Assembly (NCBI RefSeq): GCF_000013345.1
Contig: NC_007777.1
Span: 248,001-312,000 of the forward strand
Length of the DNA: 64,000 nucleotides
Source of the DNA: Frankia casuarinae
GTDB taxonomy: Bacteria > Actinomycetota > Actinomycetes > Frankiales > Frankiaceae
Direction: 5' to 3'
Position 1 is the first letter of the stretch. The number at the start of each line of letters is the position of its first letter. Shown here one piece after another: positions 51,713 to 61,558 of this stretch. The notes under the pieces are model-generated. The model did no database searches. It had not been told where the DNA came from and was given only the letters and a program-made list of their open reading frames with translations. The position numbers and the translations under genes were made by a program.

Positions 51713-53281
51713 ATGGTCAACGGAATCCGCGAGATCGAGCGCAAGTTCTCGGTCGAACCGACCTTTGTGCTCCCGAAGTTGGGGGAGGTTGCGGGCGTCG
51801 CCACCGCGCGCACCCGCAAGACCGTCAGCCTGGAGGCCGTCTACTACGACAGCGACGATCTCCGATTGGCCCGTAACAAGATCACGATACGGCGTCGGAC
51901 CGGTGGGGCGGACGCCGGATGGCACCTCAAGCTGCCCGTCCGGGTGGGGGAGCGGGACGAGCTCCAGCTCCCGCTCGACGCGGGCGTGGGCGTGGGCGTG
52001 GGGGCGGAGGGCCCGCGGTACAGCCCTCCCGCGGAGTTCGTCGATCTGGTGTCGGTCCATCTGCGCGGCGCCGAGCCGCGGCCGGTCGCCAGGCTGCGGA
52101 CACTGCGGACAGCGCGCCGACTGCGGGACACGGTCGGAGTCGACCTGGCCGAGGTCGTCGATGACCAGGTCTCCGCGCAGACCCTGGGGGAGACGACGGT
52201 ACTGAGCAGCTGGCGGGAGATCGAGGTCGAACTCGTCAACGGCGGGCCCGAGGTGCTCGACGAGGTCGCCGGTCTGCTCACGGCCGCGGGCGCCACCCCG
52301 GCGGCGGACTCCTCGAAGCTCGCGCGGGTCCTGGGTGAGGCGCTGGCCGCCGGCCCCGGGCCGGACGTTCCTTCGCCGCCGCGCAAGCCACGACGCGGGA
52401 CGCCGGCGGGCGAGGTGGTACGGGCCTACCTGATCGAACAGGCACGTGCCCTGCTCGCGGCCGATCCGCGGGTGCGGCTCGACGAGCCCGAGGCGGTCCA
52501 CAAGATGCGCGTCGCCTGCCGTCGGGCCCGCAGCACCCTGCGGACGTTCGCGCCGCTGTTCCCGCCCGAGAGAGCGCTCTTCCTGGACGGCGAGCTGCGG
52601 GACCTCGCCGGCGCGCTCTCCGGCGCCCGCGACGCCGAGGTCCAGGCCGCCTATTTCGAGACCCGCCTGGCGGAGCTGCCCACCGAGCTGGTCGCGGGGC
52701 CCGTGCGCAAGACGGTCACCGCGCACCTCGGCGCCGGCACGGCCAACGGCCGGGCGGAGGCGTTGGCCATGTTGCGCAGTGACCGGTACTTCGCGCTCGT
52801 CTCCAACCTGCTCACCCTACTGCGGGGCCCGCTCACCCCCGCGGCGGCCCGTCCGGCCGGCAAGGCCCTCCCCGATCTGCTGCTCGGCGCCGACCGGAAG
52901 CTGGCGAAGAAGGTCCGTGCCGCGAGCGCCCTGAAGGCCGGCTCGGAACGGGACGAACTGCTGCATTCCGCCCGCAAGCAGGCCAAGCGGTTACGGTACG
53001 CGGCGGAAGCCGTCGCACCGCTGTACGGGAATGACGCGGCGCGGCTGGTCGAGCAGGCCCAGATCGCGCAGGAGCTGCTCGGAACCCATCAGGACGCCAC
53101 CATCGCGCGCAGGCTGCTGGGGGACTGGGGGACGGCAGCGCAGGCCCAGGGCGCCCCCACCGCGTTTACTCTGGGTGTCCTGCTGGGCCTGGAGGAGTGC
53201 CGGGCACGCATGGCGGAACGAGACTTCTTCGATGCGTGGCCCGCGATCTCGGCAGCCCGGCACCGTCGCTGGATCCGCTGA
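51713..53281 (+). CDS. CYTH-CHAD domain protein
   Basis: 522 aa. The N-terminal CYTH domain has the ExExK motif at residues 7-11 (EIERKF) and binds triphosphate or polyphosphate with metal. The C-terminal CHAD domain (from about 235) has conserved His/Arg helices: EAVHKMRVACRRARSTLRTF and HSARKQAKRLRYAAEAV. Such fusions are associated with polyphosphate binding or triphosphatase activity. GGGGAGG precedes the ATG. The 185 nt upstream hold no other supported gene. Confidence 0.93.
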   Translation: MVNGIREIERKFSVEPTFVLPKLGEVAGVATARTRKTVSLEAVYYDSDDLRLARNKITIRRRTGGADAGWHLKLPVRVGERDELQLPLDAGVGVGVGAEGPRYSPPAEFVDLVSVHLRGAEPRPVARLRTLRTARRLRDTVGVDLAEVVDDQVSAQTLGETTVLSSWREIEVELVNGGPEVLDEVAGLLTAAGATPAADSSKLARVLGEALAAGPGPDVPSPPRKPRRGTPAGEVVRAYLIEQARALLAADPRVRLDEPEAVHKMRVACRRARSTLRTFAPLFPPERALFLDGELRDLAGALSGARDAEVQAAYFETRLAELPTELVAGPVRKTVTAHLGAGTANGRAEALAMLRSDRYFALVSNLLTLLRGPLTPAAARPAGKALPDLLLGADRKLAKKVRAASALKAGSERDELLHSARKQAKRLRYAAEAVAPLYGNDAARLVEQAQIAQELLGTHQDATIARRLLGDWGTAAQAQGAPTAFTLGVLLGLEECRARMAERDFFDAWPAISAARHRRWIR

Positions 53282-53687
53282 CCTGAGGCCGTGCCGGGTG
53301 GGCTCTGCCGTGGTCTGACCGATTACCTCCTCCGCGTCACCCATTCGTGCGCCACATCCGGGCCATCGGGCGCACGACCATCCGCCACGGGTCGGCGCGC
53401 TCGGGAAATCCCTGTCAGCTCGACGGATTGCGGGACGGGACGGGTGGAGCTGCCGGCGGCCGGACCTGCTGCGTTGTTCTGTGACCGGGGTATGAAGTGG
53501 ACTTCCTTGCCCGGAGGACTCCCGCGAAGGCCTCCGTCCGTGTAGCGTCGTCCCTGGCCGGAGTTCGGCGGTTCGCGTCTCAACCGAGGCGCGGCGGAAC
53601 AACGTCAGGGGCTCTTGCAGCTTCCTGATGTTCGGCCCGGGGCCCGCGCGGTGCGGGTCCTGACTGCACCAGCAGGGAGAACGGCAC

Positions 53688-53891
53688 GTGGCTCAGGGCA
53701 CGGTGAAGTGGTTCAACTCGGAGAAGGGCTTCGGCTTCATCTCCGTGGACGGCGGCGGTTCCGACGTCTTCGTTCACTACAGCGCGATTCAGATGGACGG
53801 TTACAAGGCACTTGAGGAGGGCCAGCGGGTCGAGTTCCAGGTGACCCAGGGTCAGAAGGGTCCGCAGGCCGACGCCGTCCGCGTCGTCTGA
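53688..53891 (+). CDS. Cold-shock protein (CspA family)
   Basis: A 67-aa OB-fold RNA/DNA-binding protein with RNP1-like [10 protein letters not shown] and RNP2-like [12 protein letters not shown] 53688 follows AGGGAGA. The 400-nt leader region upstream holds no gene and may carry regulatory RNA structure, as is common for csp genes. A strong hairpin terminator follows. Confidence 0.95.
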   Translation: MAQGTVKWFNSEKGFGFISVDGGGSDVFVHYSAIQMDGYKALEEGQRVEFQVTQGQKGPQADAVRVV

Positions 53892-53910
53892 GCCACGAGA
53901 GACTTCAACG

Positions 53911-53947
53911 GTCAGCCCGCCCAAGGGTCCTCCTGGGGCGGGCTGAC
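53911..53947 (+). terminator. Hairpin terminator after the cold-shock gene
   Basis: Perfect 12-bp stem GTCAGCCCGCCC / GGGCGGGCTGAC with a 13-nt loop, 19 nt after the stop codon. Confidence 0.8.
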
Positions 53948-54100
53948 CGCTTCTCGACTTCTCGATCAGTTCGATATCCGACAGTTCGGTGGAAGGTATG
54001 TTTTTTCCGGCTGATCTCGATCGTTTTCTCGGGCCGGAAAGCGCGGGGCGTTCATCGGTTCCCGGATGGCGTGGTTCGCGGCCAAAAGCTTAACGCCTGA

Positions 54101-55180
54101 TTAAAGGTACAGCCAATCCTGCACGAGAAGTTCGGCGATCTGCAGGGTGTTCAACGCGGCGCCCTTGCGCAGGTTGTCCCCGCAGAGGAACAGCGCGACC
54201 TCGTGCGGGTCGTCCGGCGACTGCCGGATTCGGCCGACCCAGGTCGGGTCCGTTCCGACGACGTCGGCCGGGGTCGGGAACTCGCCGGCTGACGGATCGT
54301 CGACGACGGCGACGCCGGGAGCGTTCAGCAGCACCGTGCGCGCCTCGTCCGCGGTCACCGGCCGGGTGAAGCGGGCGTGCACCGCGACCGCGTGCGTGGT
54401 GATGACCGGCACCCGCACACAGGTAGCCGACACCCGCAGATCCGGGATACCCAGGATCTTGCGGGACTCGTTGCGGACCTTGAACTCTTCCGAGGACCAG
54501 CCGCCGTCCTTCAGTGAACCGGCCCAGGGCACGACGTTGAGCGCCAGCGGCGCCGGGAAGGGGCCGAGGCCGTCCTCACCGATGGCCTTACGCACGTCAC
54601 CGGCGGTCCGCCCCAGCTCGCGGGTGCCACCGACGACGGTGAGCTGGTCGTAGAGGGCGTCGATGCCGGCCTGCCCGGCGCCGCTCGCGGCCTGGTAGGA
54701 GGCCGCGAACATCGACTCCAGCCCAAACGCCCGGTGCAGAGCGCCGACCGCAACGATCATCGACAGGGTGGTGCAGTTCGGGTTCGCGATGATGCCCCGC
54801 GGCCGCGTGGGGATCTGGTCGGCGTTCACCTCCGGCACGACCAGCGGCACGTCGGCGTCCATCCGGAACGCGCCGGAGTTGTCGACCGCGACCGCGCCGT
54901 GGGCCGCCGCTACCGGTGCCCACCGGGCGGAGACCTCGTCGGGAACGTCGAACACGGCCACGTCCACGCCGTCGAAGACCTCCGGTGCCAGGGCCTGGAC
55001 GACGACGTCCGCGCCGCGCACCCGTACCGTCCGTCCCGCGGATCGGGCCGAGGCGATCGGCCGGATCTCTCCCCAGATGCCGGGGCGTTCGTCGAGCAGC
55101 GACAGCATCACCGTGCCGACCGCGCCGGTCGCCCCCACCACTGCGAGCGTCGGTCGCCGGCCCGCCTCGTTGCTCGTCAC
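54101..55180 (-). CDS. asd: Aspartate-semialdehyde dehydrogenase
   Basis: A 359-aa enzyme making aspartate semialdehyde from aspartyl phosphate with NADPH, the second step to lysine, threonine and methionine. NADP motif GATGAVG at 17-23, catalytic C136 in NPNCTT, and active-site His near residue 260 (RVPVITTHAVAVHARF). GTG 55180 follows AGGAGG. lysC lies 127 nt upstream on the same strand, with an 18-bp tandem repeat between. Confidence 0.95.
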   Translation of the reverse strand: MTSNEAGRRPTLAVVGATGAVGTVMLSLLDERPGIWGEIRPIASARSAGRTVRVRGADVVVQALAPEVFDGVDVAVFDVPDEVSARWAPVAAAHGAVAVDNSGAFRMDADVPLVVPEVNADQIPTRPRGIIANPNCTTLSMIVAVGALHRAFGLESMFAASYQAASGAGQAGIDALYDQLTVVGGTRELGRTAGDVRKAIGEDGLGPFPAPLALNVVPWAGSLKDGGWSSEEFKVRNESRKILGIPDLRVSATCVRVPVITTHAVAVHARFTRPVTADEARTVLLNAPGVAVVDDPSAGEFPTPADVVGTDPTWVGRIRQSPDDPHEVALFLCGDNLRKGAALNTLQIAELLVQDWLYL

Positions 55181-55209
55181 GATCCATCCTCCTGATTCGC
55201 CACTGTGCC

Positions 55210-55271
55210 GCCGCGGCGTGTCCAGCTGCCGCGGCGTGTCCAGCTGCCGCGGCGTGTCCAGCTGCCGCGGT
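55210..55271 (-). repeat. 18-bp tandem repeat, just over three copies, between lysC and asd
   Basis: Copies of GCCGCGGCGTGTCCAGCT at 55210, 55228 and 55246, plus a partial fourth. Confidence 0.92.
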
Positions 55272-55307
55272 GTGCCGCCGTCTCGAGGACCCACGACGTC
55301 GCCAACG

Positions 55308-56576
55308 TCATCGTCCGGTTCCCGCGTACACGATCGCCCCGCCGTTCGGGTCACCCAGGTCGAAGGCGCCGTGCACGGCCCGCACGGCGAGCGGGAGGTC
55401 GGTGTCGCGCACCACTACTGAGATGCGAATCTCAGAGGTGGAGATGATCTCGACGTTGACCCCCGCGTCGGCGAGGGAGCCGAAGAACCGGGCGGACACC
55501 CCCGGGTGCGACTTCATCCCCGCGCCGATCAGCGACAGCTTGCCGATGTGGTCGTCGTAGAGGGTGCGCTCGAAGCCGATCTCGCTTTGGACCTTCGTGA
55601 GCGCGGTGAGCGCGGTACGTCCATCCGCCTTGGGCAGGGTGAACGAGATATCCGTCCGCCCCGACCCGGCGACCGAGCCGACCTGAACGATCATGTCCAG
55701 GTTGACGTCGGTGTCCGCCACGGCCCGGAACACCGCCGCCGCCACCCCGGGCTTGTCCGGGCATCCGACGACCGTCACCTTCGCCTCGCTGAGGTCGTGC
55801 GCGACCCCACGGATGATGGCCTGTTCCACGAGCTGTTCCTCCGGAATCTCGGTGACCCACGTGCCCGGCTTCGCAGAGAAGGACGATCGGACATGCACGG
55901 GGACGCTGTAACGGCGGGCGTACTCGACGCACCTCAGCATGAGGACCTTCGCGCCGCACGCCGCCATCTCCAGCATCTCCTCATAAGAGATCGTGTCGAT
56001 GCGGCGGGCGTCGGGGACGATGCGCGGGTCGGCGGTGAACACGCCGTCTACATCGGTGTAGATCTCGCAGGCGTCCGCTCCCAGCGCGGCAGCGAGCGCC
56101 ACCGCGGTCGTGTCCGAGCCGCCTCGACCGAGCGTGGTGATGTCCTTCGTGTCCTGGCTCACACCCTGGAAGCCCGCGACGATCGCGATGGCGCCGGAGT
56201 CCAGGGCGGCGCGGATCCGCCCGGGGGTAACGTCGATGATGCGCGCCTTGCCGTGCACCGAGTCGGTGATGACTCCGGCCTGGGAGCCGGTGAACGAGCG
56301 GGCTTCGGCGCCGAGGGTGGTGATCGCCATGGCCAGCAGCGCCATCGAGATTCGCTCACCGGCGGTGAGCAGCATGTCGAGCTCCCGGGCGGGCGGAAGC
56401 GGCGAGACCTGTTCGGCCAGATCGAGAAGTTCGTCGGTGGTGTCACCCATCGCGCTGACCACCACGACGACGTCGTTGCCGGCCCGCCGGTTCTCCACGA
56501 TTCGCTCAGCGACTCGTTTGATGCGGTCCGCGTCGGCAACGGAGGACCCACCGAACTTCGCGACCAAGAGCGCCAT
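55308..56576 (-). CDS. lysC: Aspartokinase
   Basis: A 422-aa kinase phosphorylating aspartate. KFGGSSV at residues 7-13, [19 protein letters not shown] and [13 protein letters not shown] in the kinase domain; two C-terminal ACT domains ([36 protein letters not shown]) for feedback control. In related actinobacteria a beta subunit is made from an internal start; GTG codons exist but none was fixed here. Heads the lysC-asd unit. Confidence 0.96.
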   Translation of the reverse strand: MALLVAKFGGSSVADADRIKRVAERIVENRRAGNDVVVVVSAMGDTTDELLDLAEQVSPLPPARELDMLLTAGERISMALLAMAITTLGAEARSFTGSQAGVITDSVHGKARIIDVTPGRIRAALDSGAIAIVAGFQGVSQDTKDITTLGRGGSDTTAVALAAALGADACEIYTDVDGVFTADPRIVPDARRIDTISYEEMLEMAACGAKVLMLRCVEYARRYSVPVHVRSSFSAKPGTWVTEIPEEQLVEQAIIRGVAHDLSEAKVTVVGCPDKPGVAAAVFRAVADTDVNLDMIVQVGSVAGSGRTDISFTLPKADGRTALTALTKVQSEIGFERTLYDDHIGKLSLIGAGMKSHPGVSARFFGSLADAGVNVEIISTSEIRISVVVRDTDLPLAVRAVHGAFDLGDPNGGAIVYAGTGR

Positions 56577-56750
56577 GGCAGCCAGGTTACCGAGCGCGGC
56601 CGCTGACCGAGCGCGGCCGCCCGTCGCCCTTGCTCGGCGGCCTTGCCCGGATCTGGTCCGGTGTCCCTTTTCCGCCGCCGGGACGATGTCGCCCCGGCGA
56701 CGGGGTGCTGGGCGTATTCCTTCCGGTGTGCCAGGGTGATGACATCCGCA

Positions 56751-56810
56751 CGACCGGCTCACCCGTATGACCGACTCACCCGTACGACCGGCTCACCCGT
56801 ATGACCGACT
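56751..56810 (+). repeat. 17-bp tandem repeat, about 3.5 copies, upstream of terD
   Basis: Alternating copies of CGACCGGCTCACCCGTA and TGACCGACTCACCCGTA in the lysC-terD divergent gap. Confidence 0.88.
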
Positions 56811-56875
56811 GCGACGCACGCGGTCCACGCGATGGTCCCCGACGCCGAGGACCAGCTCAGGAAGGACGATCCTCA

Positions 56876-57460
56876 ATGGCAGTCAGCCTTGCCAAGGGCG
56901 GCAACGTCAGCCTCACGAAGCAGGCCGCCGAGGCCGGCACCCCCCAGCTCACCGCGTTGAACGTCGGGCTCGGATGGGACGCCCGCACGACCACCGGGAC
57001 CGATTTCGACCTGGACGCCTCTGCCATCGGCGTCCGGGCGGACGGCAAGGTCCTCAACGACGGCTACTTCGTCTTCTTCAACAACCTCGCGTCCCCCGAG
57101 GGGGCGATCACGCTCACCGGTGACAACCTGACCGGACAGGGAGAGGGGGACGACGAGTCCGTTATCATCAACCTTGCACTGGTTCCAGTCGACATTGACC
57201 GGATTATCGTTCCGGTTTCCATCTACGACGCGGTGAACCGGAACCAGAACTTCGGCCAGGTGCGCAACGCCTACATCCGCGTGGTCGACCAGGGCGGAAA
57301 CGAGCTGGTCCGCTACGATTTGTCCGAGGACTACTCCACCGAAACCGTCGTCATCTTCGGTGAGGTCTACCGCAACGGCGCCGACTGGAAGTTCCGCGCC
57401 GTCGGCCAGGGCCACAATGACCTTGGTGGTCTGGCTCGTGATCATGGCGTCAACATCTGA
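56876..57460 (+). CDS. terD: TerD-family calcium-binding stress protein
   Basis: A 194-aa cytoplasmic TerD/CABP protein. Core: [21 protein letters not shown] (calcium site), [13 protein letters not shown] and the C-terminal [23 protein letters not shown] 56876 follows AGGAAGGA; upstream in-frame codons have no ribosome binding site. Linked in related species to tellurite, oxidative or envelope stress. The downstream dehydrogenase starts close by or overlaps. Confidence 0.94.
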   Translation: MAVSLAKGGNVSLTKQAAEAGTPQLTALNVGLGWDARTTTGTDFDLDASAIGVRADGKVLNDGYFVFFNNLASPEGAITLTGDNLTGQGEGDDESVIINLALVPVDIDRIIVPVSIYDAVNRNQNFGQVRNAYIRVVDQGGNELVRYDLSEDYSTETVVIFGEVYRNGADWKFRAVGQGHNDLGGLARDHGVNI

Positions 57461-57473
57461 GCTACCCGAGCGG

Positions 57474-58472
57474 ATGCGTGCCTGGCAAGTAGTCGCTCCC
57501 GGGCCGATGAGCACCCGCCCGCTGCGCCCGGCCGAGCTGCCCGTGCCCCGGCCAGGGCCGGGCCAGGTTCGGGTCCACGTCGACGCCTGCGGAGTCTGCC
57601 GTACCGATCTGCACCTCGCCGAGGGTGATCTCCCGCCGCACCGACCGCGCACCGTGCCCGGACATGAGGTCGTCGGACGGGTCGACGCGGTTGGCGAGGG
57701 GGTGAGCGGCGTGCGCACCGGGGACCGGCTGGGCATCGCCTGGCTGGCCTCGACCGACGGGACCTGCGGGTACTGTCGGCGCGGAGCGGAGAACCTCTGC
57801 CCGGCCTCGACCTACACCGGATGGGATGTCGACGGCGGATACGCCGAGTACGCCTGCGTGCGCGCCGACTATGCCTACCGGCTGCCCGACGGCTACAGCG
57901 ATGCGGAGCTTGCCCCGCTGCTGTGCGCCGGCATCGTCGGCTACCGGGCGCTGCGCCGGGCGGAGCTGCCGCCCGGCGGGAGGCTCGGCATCTACGGGTT
58001 CGGCGCGTCCGCCCATCTCGCCGCCCAGGTGGCGATCGCACAGGGCGCCACCGTCCACGTGATGACGCGCTCGGCGCGGGCCCGCGAGCTTGCTCTGGAA
58101 CTCGGCGCCGCCTCGGCGGGCGAGGCGTATGCCGCACCGCCCGAGCCGCTGGACGCGGCCGTGCTCTTCGCCCCGGTGGGTGACCTGGTGCCGGTGGCGC
58201 TCGCCGCGCTCGACCGTGGCGGCACGCTGTCCATCGCGGGCATCCACCTCAGCGACATCCCGCCGCTCGTTTACTCCGACCATCTGTTCCAGGAACGGTC
58301 CGTACGCAGCACGACCGCCAACACTCGCGCCGACGGTGAGGAGTTCCTGGCGATCGCCGCCGAGCACCGGCTCGCGGTGACCGTGTCGCCCTACCCGCTG
58401 TCCGCGGCCGACCGGGCCCTCGCCGACCTCGCCGCCGACCGGGTCACCGGCGCGGCCGTGCTGCTGCCCTGA
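57474..58472 (+). CDS. Zinc-type alcohol dehydrogenase (MDR family)
   Basis: A 332-aa NAD(P)-dependent dehydrogenase. Catalytic zinc site CGVCRTDLH and PGHEVVG; the structural zinc loop reads [13 protein letters not shown], with three of the four usual Cys in the standard spacing. [16 protein letters not shown] marks the zinc-binding ADH subfamily. Nucleotide motif [19 protein letters not shown] 57474 is used; ATG 57444 inside terD is in frame. Substrate unknown. Confidence 0.9.
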   Translation: MRAWQVVAPGPMSTRPLRPAELPVPRPGPGQVRVHVDACGVCRTDLHLAEGDLPPHRPRTVPGHEVVGRVDAVGEGVSGVRTGDRLGIAWLASTDGTCGYCRRGAENLCPASTYTGWDVDGGYAEYACVRADYAYRLPDGYSDAELAPLLCAGIVGYRALRRAELPPGGRLGIYGFGASAHLAAQVAIAQGATVHVMTRSARARELALELGAASAGEAYAAPPEPLDAAVLFAPVGDLVPVALAALDRGGTLSIAGIHLSDIPPLVYSDHLFQERSVRSTTANTRADGEEFLAIAAEHRLAVTVSPYPLSAADRALADLAADRVTGAAVLLP

Positions 58473-58516
58473 CCGTTTTGCCTGTCCTGTCGGTGCCGGG
58501 CCTTCCTGCCGATGCC

Positions 58517-58553
58517 GGCCCTTCCGGATCTGGTTCGTAGATCCGGAAGGGCC
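58517..58553. terminator. Bidirectional hairpin terminator
   Basis: 15-bp perfect stem (GGCCCTTCCGGATCT and its complement) with a 7-nt loop between convergent genes. Confidence 0.8.
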
Positions 58554-58617
58554 CGGGATCCGGAAGGGCCCGGAGGTTTGGCGACCTTGCCGGGGGATGC
58601 GCGCTGAGCTTCCGCGT

Positions 58618-59070
58618 TCAGTCGCCGCGGGTCGCGAGTCGGCGCAGGAGCAGGGTGCCCGCGGTGGTCAGTACGGCGGCCGTCGCAATCTCGCGCGGCA
58701 GGCGGTGTCGGGCCTCGTTCTGGATCGCTTCGTGGAAACGGTCGAACCGGCTCGGCCAGGGACTCACCCCGACGAAGTACCGGCCCACCTTGTCGGTGTC
58801 CGGTAGGCAGGCACCGGTCATGCCGGCGAGGACGGCGAGTCGGCGCCCGGCGGGGGCGGACGCCGTCAACAAGGCCATGGCCGCGAGTCCCGCCACGCCG
58901 TCCTTGCGTGCGATCGGCAACCATTCCGGCTCGGTGTTCGGACCCGTTCCCCAGTGGGGCAACGCGTCCATGACCAGGTGTGAGACGAAGCCGGCGGCGA
59001 GGGCGGACACCGGGTGCCGGATCGCCATGCCCACGAAAGCGCCCGCCCCGACATGTGAACTGATGATCAT
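58618..59070 (-). CDS. Small multi-pass membrane protein, YdjM/DUF457-like
   Basis: A 150-aa protein with about four hydrophobic segments. SSHVGAGAFVGMAIRHPVSA, HLVMDALPHWG and the later PDTDK and HEAI positions give the spaced His/Asp pattern of the membrane-bound metal-dependent hydrolase-like (YdjM/DUF457) group. ATG 59070 follows GGAGG. Activity in this group is not established. Confidence 0.6.
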   Translation of the reverse strand: MIISSHVGAGAFVGMAIRHPVSALAAGFVSHLVMDALPHWGTGPNTEPEWLPIARKDGVAGLAAMALLTASAPAGRRLAVLAGMTGACLPDTDKVGRYFVGVSPWPSRFDRFHEAIQNEARHRLPREIATAAVLTTAGTLLLRRLATRGD

Positions 59071-59531
59071 GCTTCAGGACCTCCTGGTGGCAGACGGACG
59101 GCAGAGCGTTCGCCGGGTACCCCCTACCCTGACGTCCCGATTGGAGGATGCGTACCGCGGGGTGATGGTGGGGCCTTTCGGTGGTCACCATCAGTGGTCG
59201 CCCGGTGGTCTCCGTGTTTGGGGGCGCGGGTACCACCGCTCCCGGGATCGGATCCGGGTGTCCGATGCTCGCGCGAAGGTGCGCGCGGACGCCGTCCCAC
59301 CTTTCTCTGGATGCTCTTGCTGCCGCCCGTCTCGATGCGTTCGTCGATGCTCCGGCCGATTCCCACGCCGACGCGCGAGCCGACGAATTCGTCGAATGCC
59401 CGCGCAGATGCTCGGGCGAATGCGCATCATGGGTAGATCGGCGCGCCTCGTAGCATCTGGGCGCGTAGCGGAGCGACTCGGCGGCAATCCATGGATGAAG
59501 GGCTGCTGTAGCGTGAAGGAGATAACTCAGA

Positions 59532-59684
59532 GTGATCAATTTTGAGGTTTGGGTGGCGTTGGTGCGGGAAGCTACCGGGATGTCCTCCGGTGAGGATGGC
59601 GGTTCGCCGGGCGGTCCGGGGCACCGCGGCGGCGTGGGTCCGGGGCACCGCGGCGCTGGAGACCTGAGCGGTGTGGATGGATAG
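59532..59684 (+). CDS. Candidate small ORF, 50 aa, coupled to the next gene
   Basis: GTG 59532 is preceded at 8 nt by the near-perfect ribosome binding site AAGGAGAT (59516-59523). The product begins MINFEVWVALVREATG and ends in a Gly/Pro/His-rich part with two GPGHRG units. Its stop overlaps the start region of the following gene, so coupled translation is likely. No family recognised. The rest of the 600-nt gap upstream has no gene. Confidence 0.45.
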   Translation: MINFEVWVALVREATGMSSGEDGGSPGGPGHRGGVGPGHRGAGDLSGVDG

Positions 59685-60285
59685 GCGCGTCCGTGATCTA
59701 CGCATGTGCCACCTACCAGCCGTCTGCGACCTGGCCACGCCGGTGCCGTCGGGGGTGGTCGTCTCCGTCGCGTGGCGGCTGGAAGGGGCCGGGCGGATCA
59801 TCGGCGGCATGGTGCCCCGCGGCCATCCGGGGGCTGGCCCGCAGGGTAAACGGGTCCTGCACGGTGAGGGGATCTGGGCGGCCGAGATGTATCCGCGGGA
59901 CCGGGAGATCGCGGCGGAGGCCGACCTCGTCGAGCCGGGTTCGGCGGCCCGGCCGGTCCGGCTGGTGGTGCACGGCTCCGACCGGGACATCATCGGCTAT
60001 CTGGATCAGCCCTGCCTGCCGGCCACCCGACTCGCCCGGCTCACGACCGGGCTGCGCCGGGACGCCCGTCAGGTCAGGGTCCGGGCGGCCGGGCGGGTCT
60101 GGTGGCTACGGGCGACGAACGTCTTCGGAGTACAGGTCGTCCGGGATCCCGAGGTACGGATCTACCGCACCAGAGGATTACACGCCGTGTTCAGTGCCGA
60201 GGCCGACCACCTTGACGTCAGCGTGGTCCTGCTGGCCCTGGCCTCGATTCCCAGCTCGGCTTATGCCCCCATCCTGGGGTTCTAG
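59671..60285 (+). CDS. Hypothetical protein, about 204 aa
   Basis: Soluble mixed alpha/beta protein with no recognised family. Segments include VVSVAWRLEGAGRIIGGMVPR, ARLTTGLRRDARQVRVRAAG and the end ASIPSSAYAPILGF. GTG 59671 or ATG 59677 starts it; both overlap the end of the small ORF upstream. Codon use fits the genome. A 20-bp duplication follows in the gap to recR. Confidence 0.6.
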   Translation: MWMDRRVRDLRMCHLPAVCDLATPVPSGVVVSVAWRLEGAGRIIGGMVPRGHPGAGPQGKRVLHGEGIWAAEMYPRDREIAAEADLVEPGSAARPVRLVVHGSDRDIIGYLDQPCLPATRLARLTTGLRRDARQVRVRAAGRVWWLRATNVFGVQVVRDPEVRIYRTRGLHAVFSAEADHLDVSVVLLALASIPSSAYAPILGF

Positions 60286-60300
60286 CGGCTGCAGCGGCCC

Positions 60301-60340
60301 CGGCGGACCCGGTGGCGGACCGGCGGACCCGGTGGCGGAC
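60301..60340. repeat. 20-bp tandem duplication
   Basis: Two perfect copies of CGGCGGACCCGGTGGCGGAC in the convergent gap before recR. Confidence 0.92.
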
Positions 60341-60392
60341 CGGTGGAGCCGGGTGGCTTCGGGGTGGGACCGGGTGACAGCAGGCCGGGGTG

Positions 60393-60992
60393 TCAGGCGC
60401 TGACGACGCGGCGTCCCTCGAAGGCGCGTCCCAGGGTCACTTCGTCCGCCCATTCGAGGTCACCGCCCATGGGCAGGCCGCTGGCGAGGCGGGTGACCTT
60501 CAGGCCCATCGGAGCGATCTGCCGGGCCAGGTAGGATGCGGTGACCTCACCCTCGGTATTCGGATCGGTGGCGAGGATCAGTTCGGTCACCGTGCCGTCC
60601 GCCAGGCGGGCGACGAGTTCCCGGATGTGCAGGTCGTCGGGACCGACACCGCCGATGGGATTGATCGCGCCCCCGAGCACGTGGTACCGCCCCCGGAACT
60701 CGCGGGTGCGTTCGATCGCCACGACGTCCTTGGGTTCCTCGACCACACAGATCGAGCTCGGATCGCGGCGGGGATCGGAGCAGATCCGACACAGTTCCGA
60801 CTGCGCCACGTTGAAGCAACTCCGACAGAACTGGACCTTCTCCTTGACCTCGGTCAGGGCGGTGGCCAGCCTGCGGACGTCCACGGGGTCGGCGGCCAGC
60901 AGATGAAACGCGATCCGCTGGGCACTTTTGGGACCGATGCCGGGCAGCCGCCCGAGCTCGTCGATCAGATCCTGGACGATGCCCTCGTACAC
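60393..60992 (-). CDS. recR: Recombination protein RecR
   Basis: A 199-aa DNA repair protein of the RecFOR pathway. Helix-hairpin-helix [19 protein letters not shown], zinc finger C56-x2-C59-x8-C68-x2-C71, and a Toprim domain ([29 protein letters not shown]). GTG 60992. It lies 15 nt after ybaB in the standard dnaX-ybaB-recR order. Confidence 0.97.
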   Translation of the reverse strand: MYEGIVQDLIDELGRLPGIGPKSAQRIAFHLLAADPVDVRRLATALTEVKEKVQFCRSCFNVAQSELCRICSDPRRDPSSICVVEEPKDVVAIERTREFRGRYHVLGGAINPIGGVGPDDLHIRELVARLADGTVTELILATDPNTEGEVTASYLARQIAPMGLKVTRLASGLPMGGDLEWADEVTLGRAFEGRRVVSA

Positions 60993-61007
60993 CGGTGCCG
61001 CCGGTTG

Positions 61008-61484
61008 TCAGCCGAGCCCGGGAAGGCCCGGGCCACCCGGAGGGGGGCCTCCGAGGCCGCCACCGGACAGCAGGCCACCGAGTCCACCGAGTCCACCGAG
61101 TCCACCGAGTCCGTCGGCGCCACCCGGACCTGCCGGGCCGCCCGCGCCGAGGCCACCGGTGATCGCGTCCATCCGGTCGGCGGCGAGCTTGTGGGCATTC
61201 GTGGTCGCGTCACGGACCGCCGCGAGGATCAGATCCGCGAGCGTCTCAGTGTCCTCGGGGTCGACCGCCTCGGGGCTGATCGTCAGATCGACCAGTTCCC
61301 CGCCGCCGTTGACGGTGGCGCGGACCAGGCCGCCGCCGGCCGTCCCGTCCACCCGGGCGGTGGCGAGGTCCTCCTGGGTGGCGAGGATCGCGGCCTGCAT
61401 CTTCTGCGCCTGTTCGAAGAGCTGCCCCAGCGCCCCGCCCCCGGCGGAGGCCCCACTCCCGGCGCGGTTCTGTGGGTTAGACAT
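61008..61484 (-). CDS. ybaB: YbaB/EbfC nucleoid-associated protein
   Basis: A 158-aa DNA-binding dimer. The core has LFEQAQKMQAAILATQEDLA and VNGGGELVDLTISPEAVD. The last 45 residues are a Gly-rich GLGGLGGLGG repeat, longer than usual for the family. Standing between dnaX and recR is the conserved arrangement. Confidence 0.95.
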   Translation of the reverse strand: MSNPQNRAGSGASAGGGALGQLFEQAQKMQAAILATQEDLATARVDGTAGGGLVRATVNGGGELVDLTISPEAVDPEDTETLADLILAAVRDATTNAHKLAADRMDAITGGLGAGGPAGPGGADGLGGLGGLGGLGGLLSGGGLGGPPPGGPGLPGLG

Positions 61485-61507
61485 GTCGATGAGCCTACGT
61501 CTCCTTC

Positions 61508-61558
61508 AACCGGACGAGATCTGTTCCTTCAGCCGGACGAGATCAGCCGGACGAGATC
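61508..61558 (-). repeat. Three copies of the dnaX 3' end
   Basis: A 14-bp unit (AGCCGGACGAGATC on the plus strand) occurs at 61508 (one mismatch), 61531 and 61545; the last one spans the dnaX stop. Confidence 0.85.
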
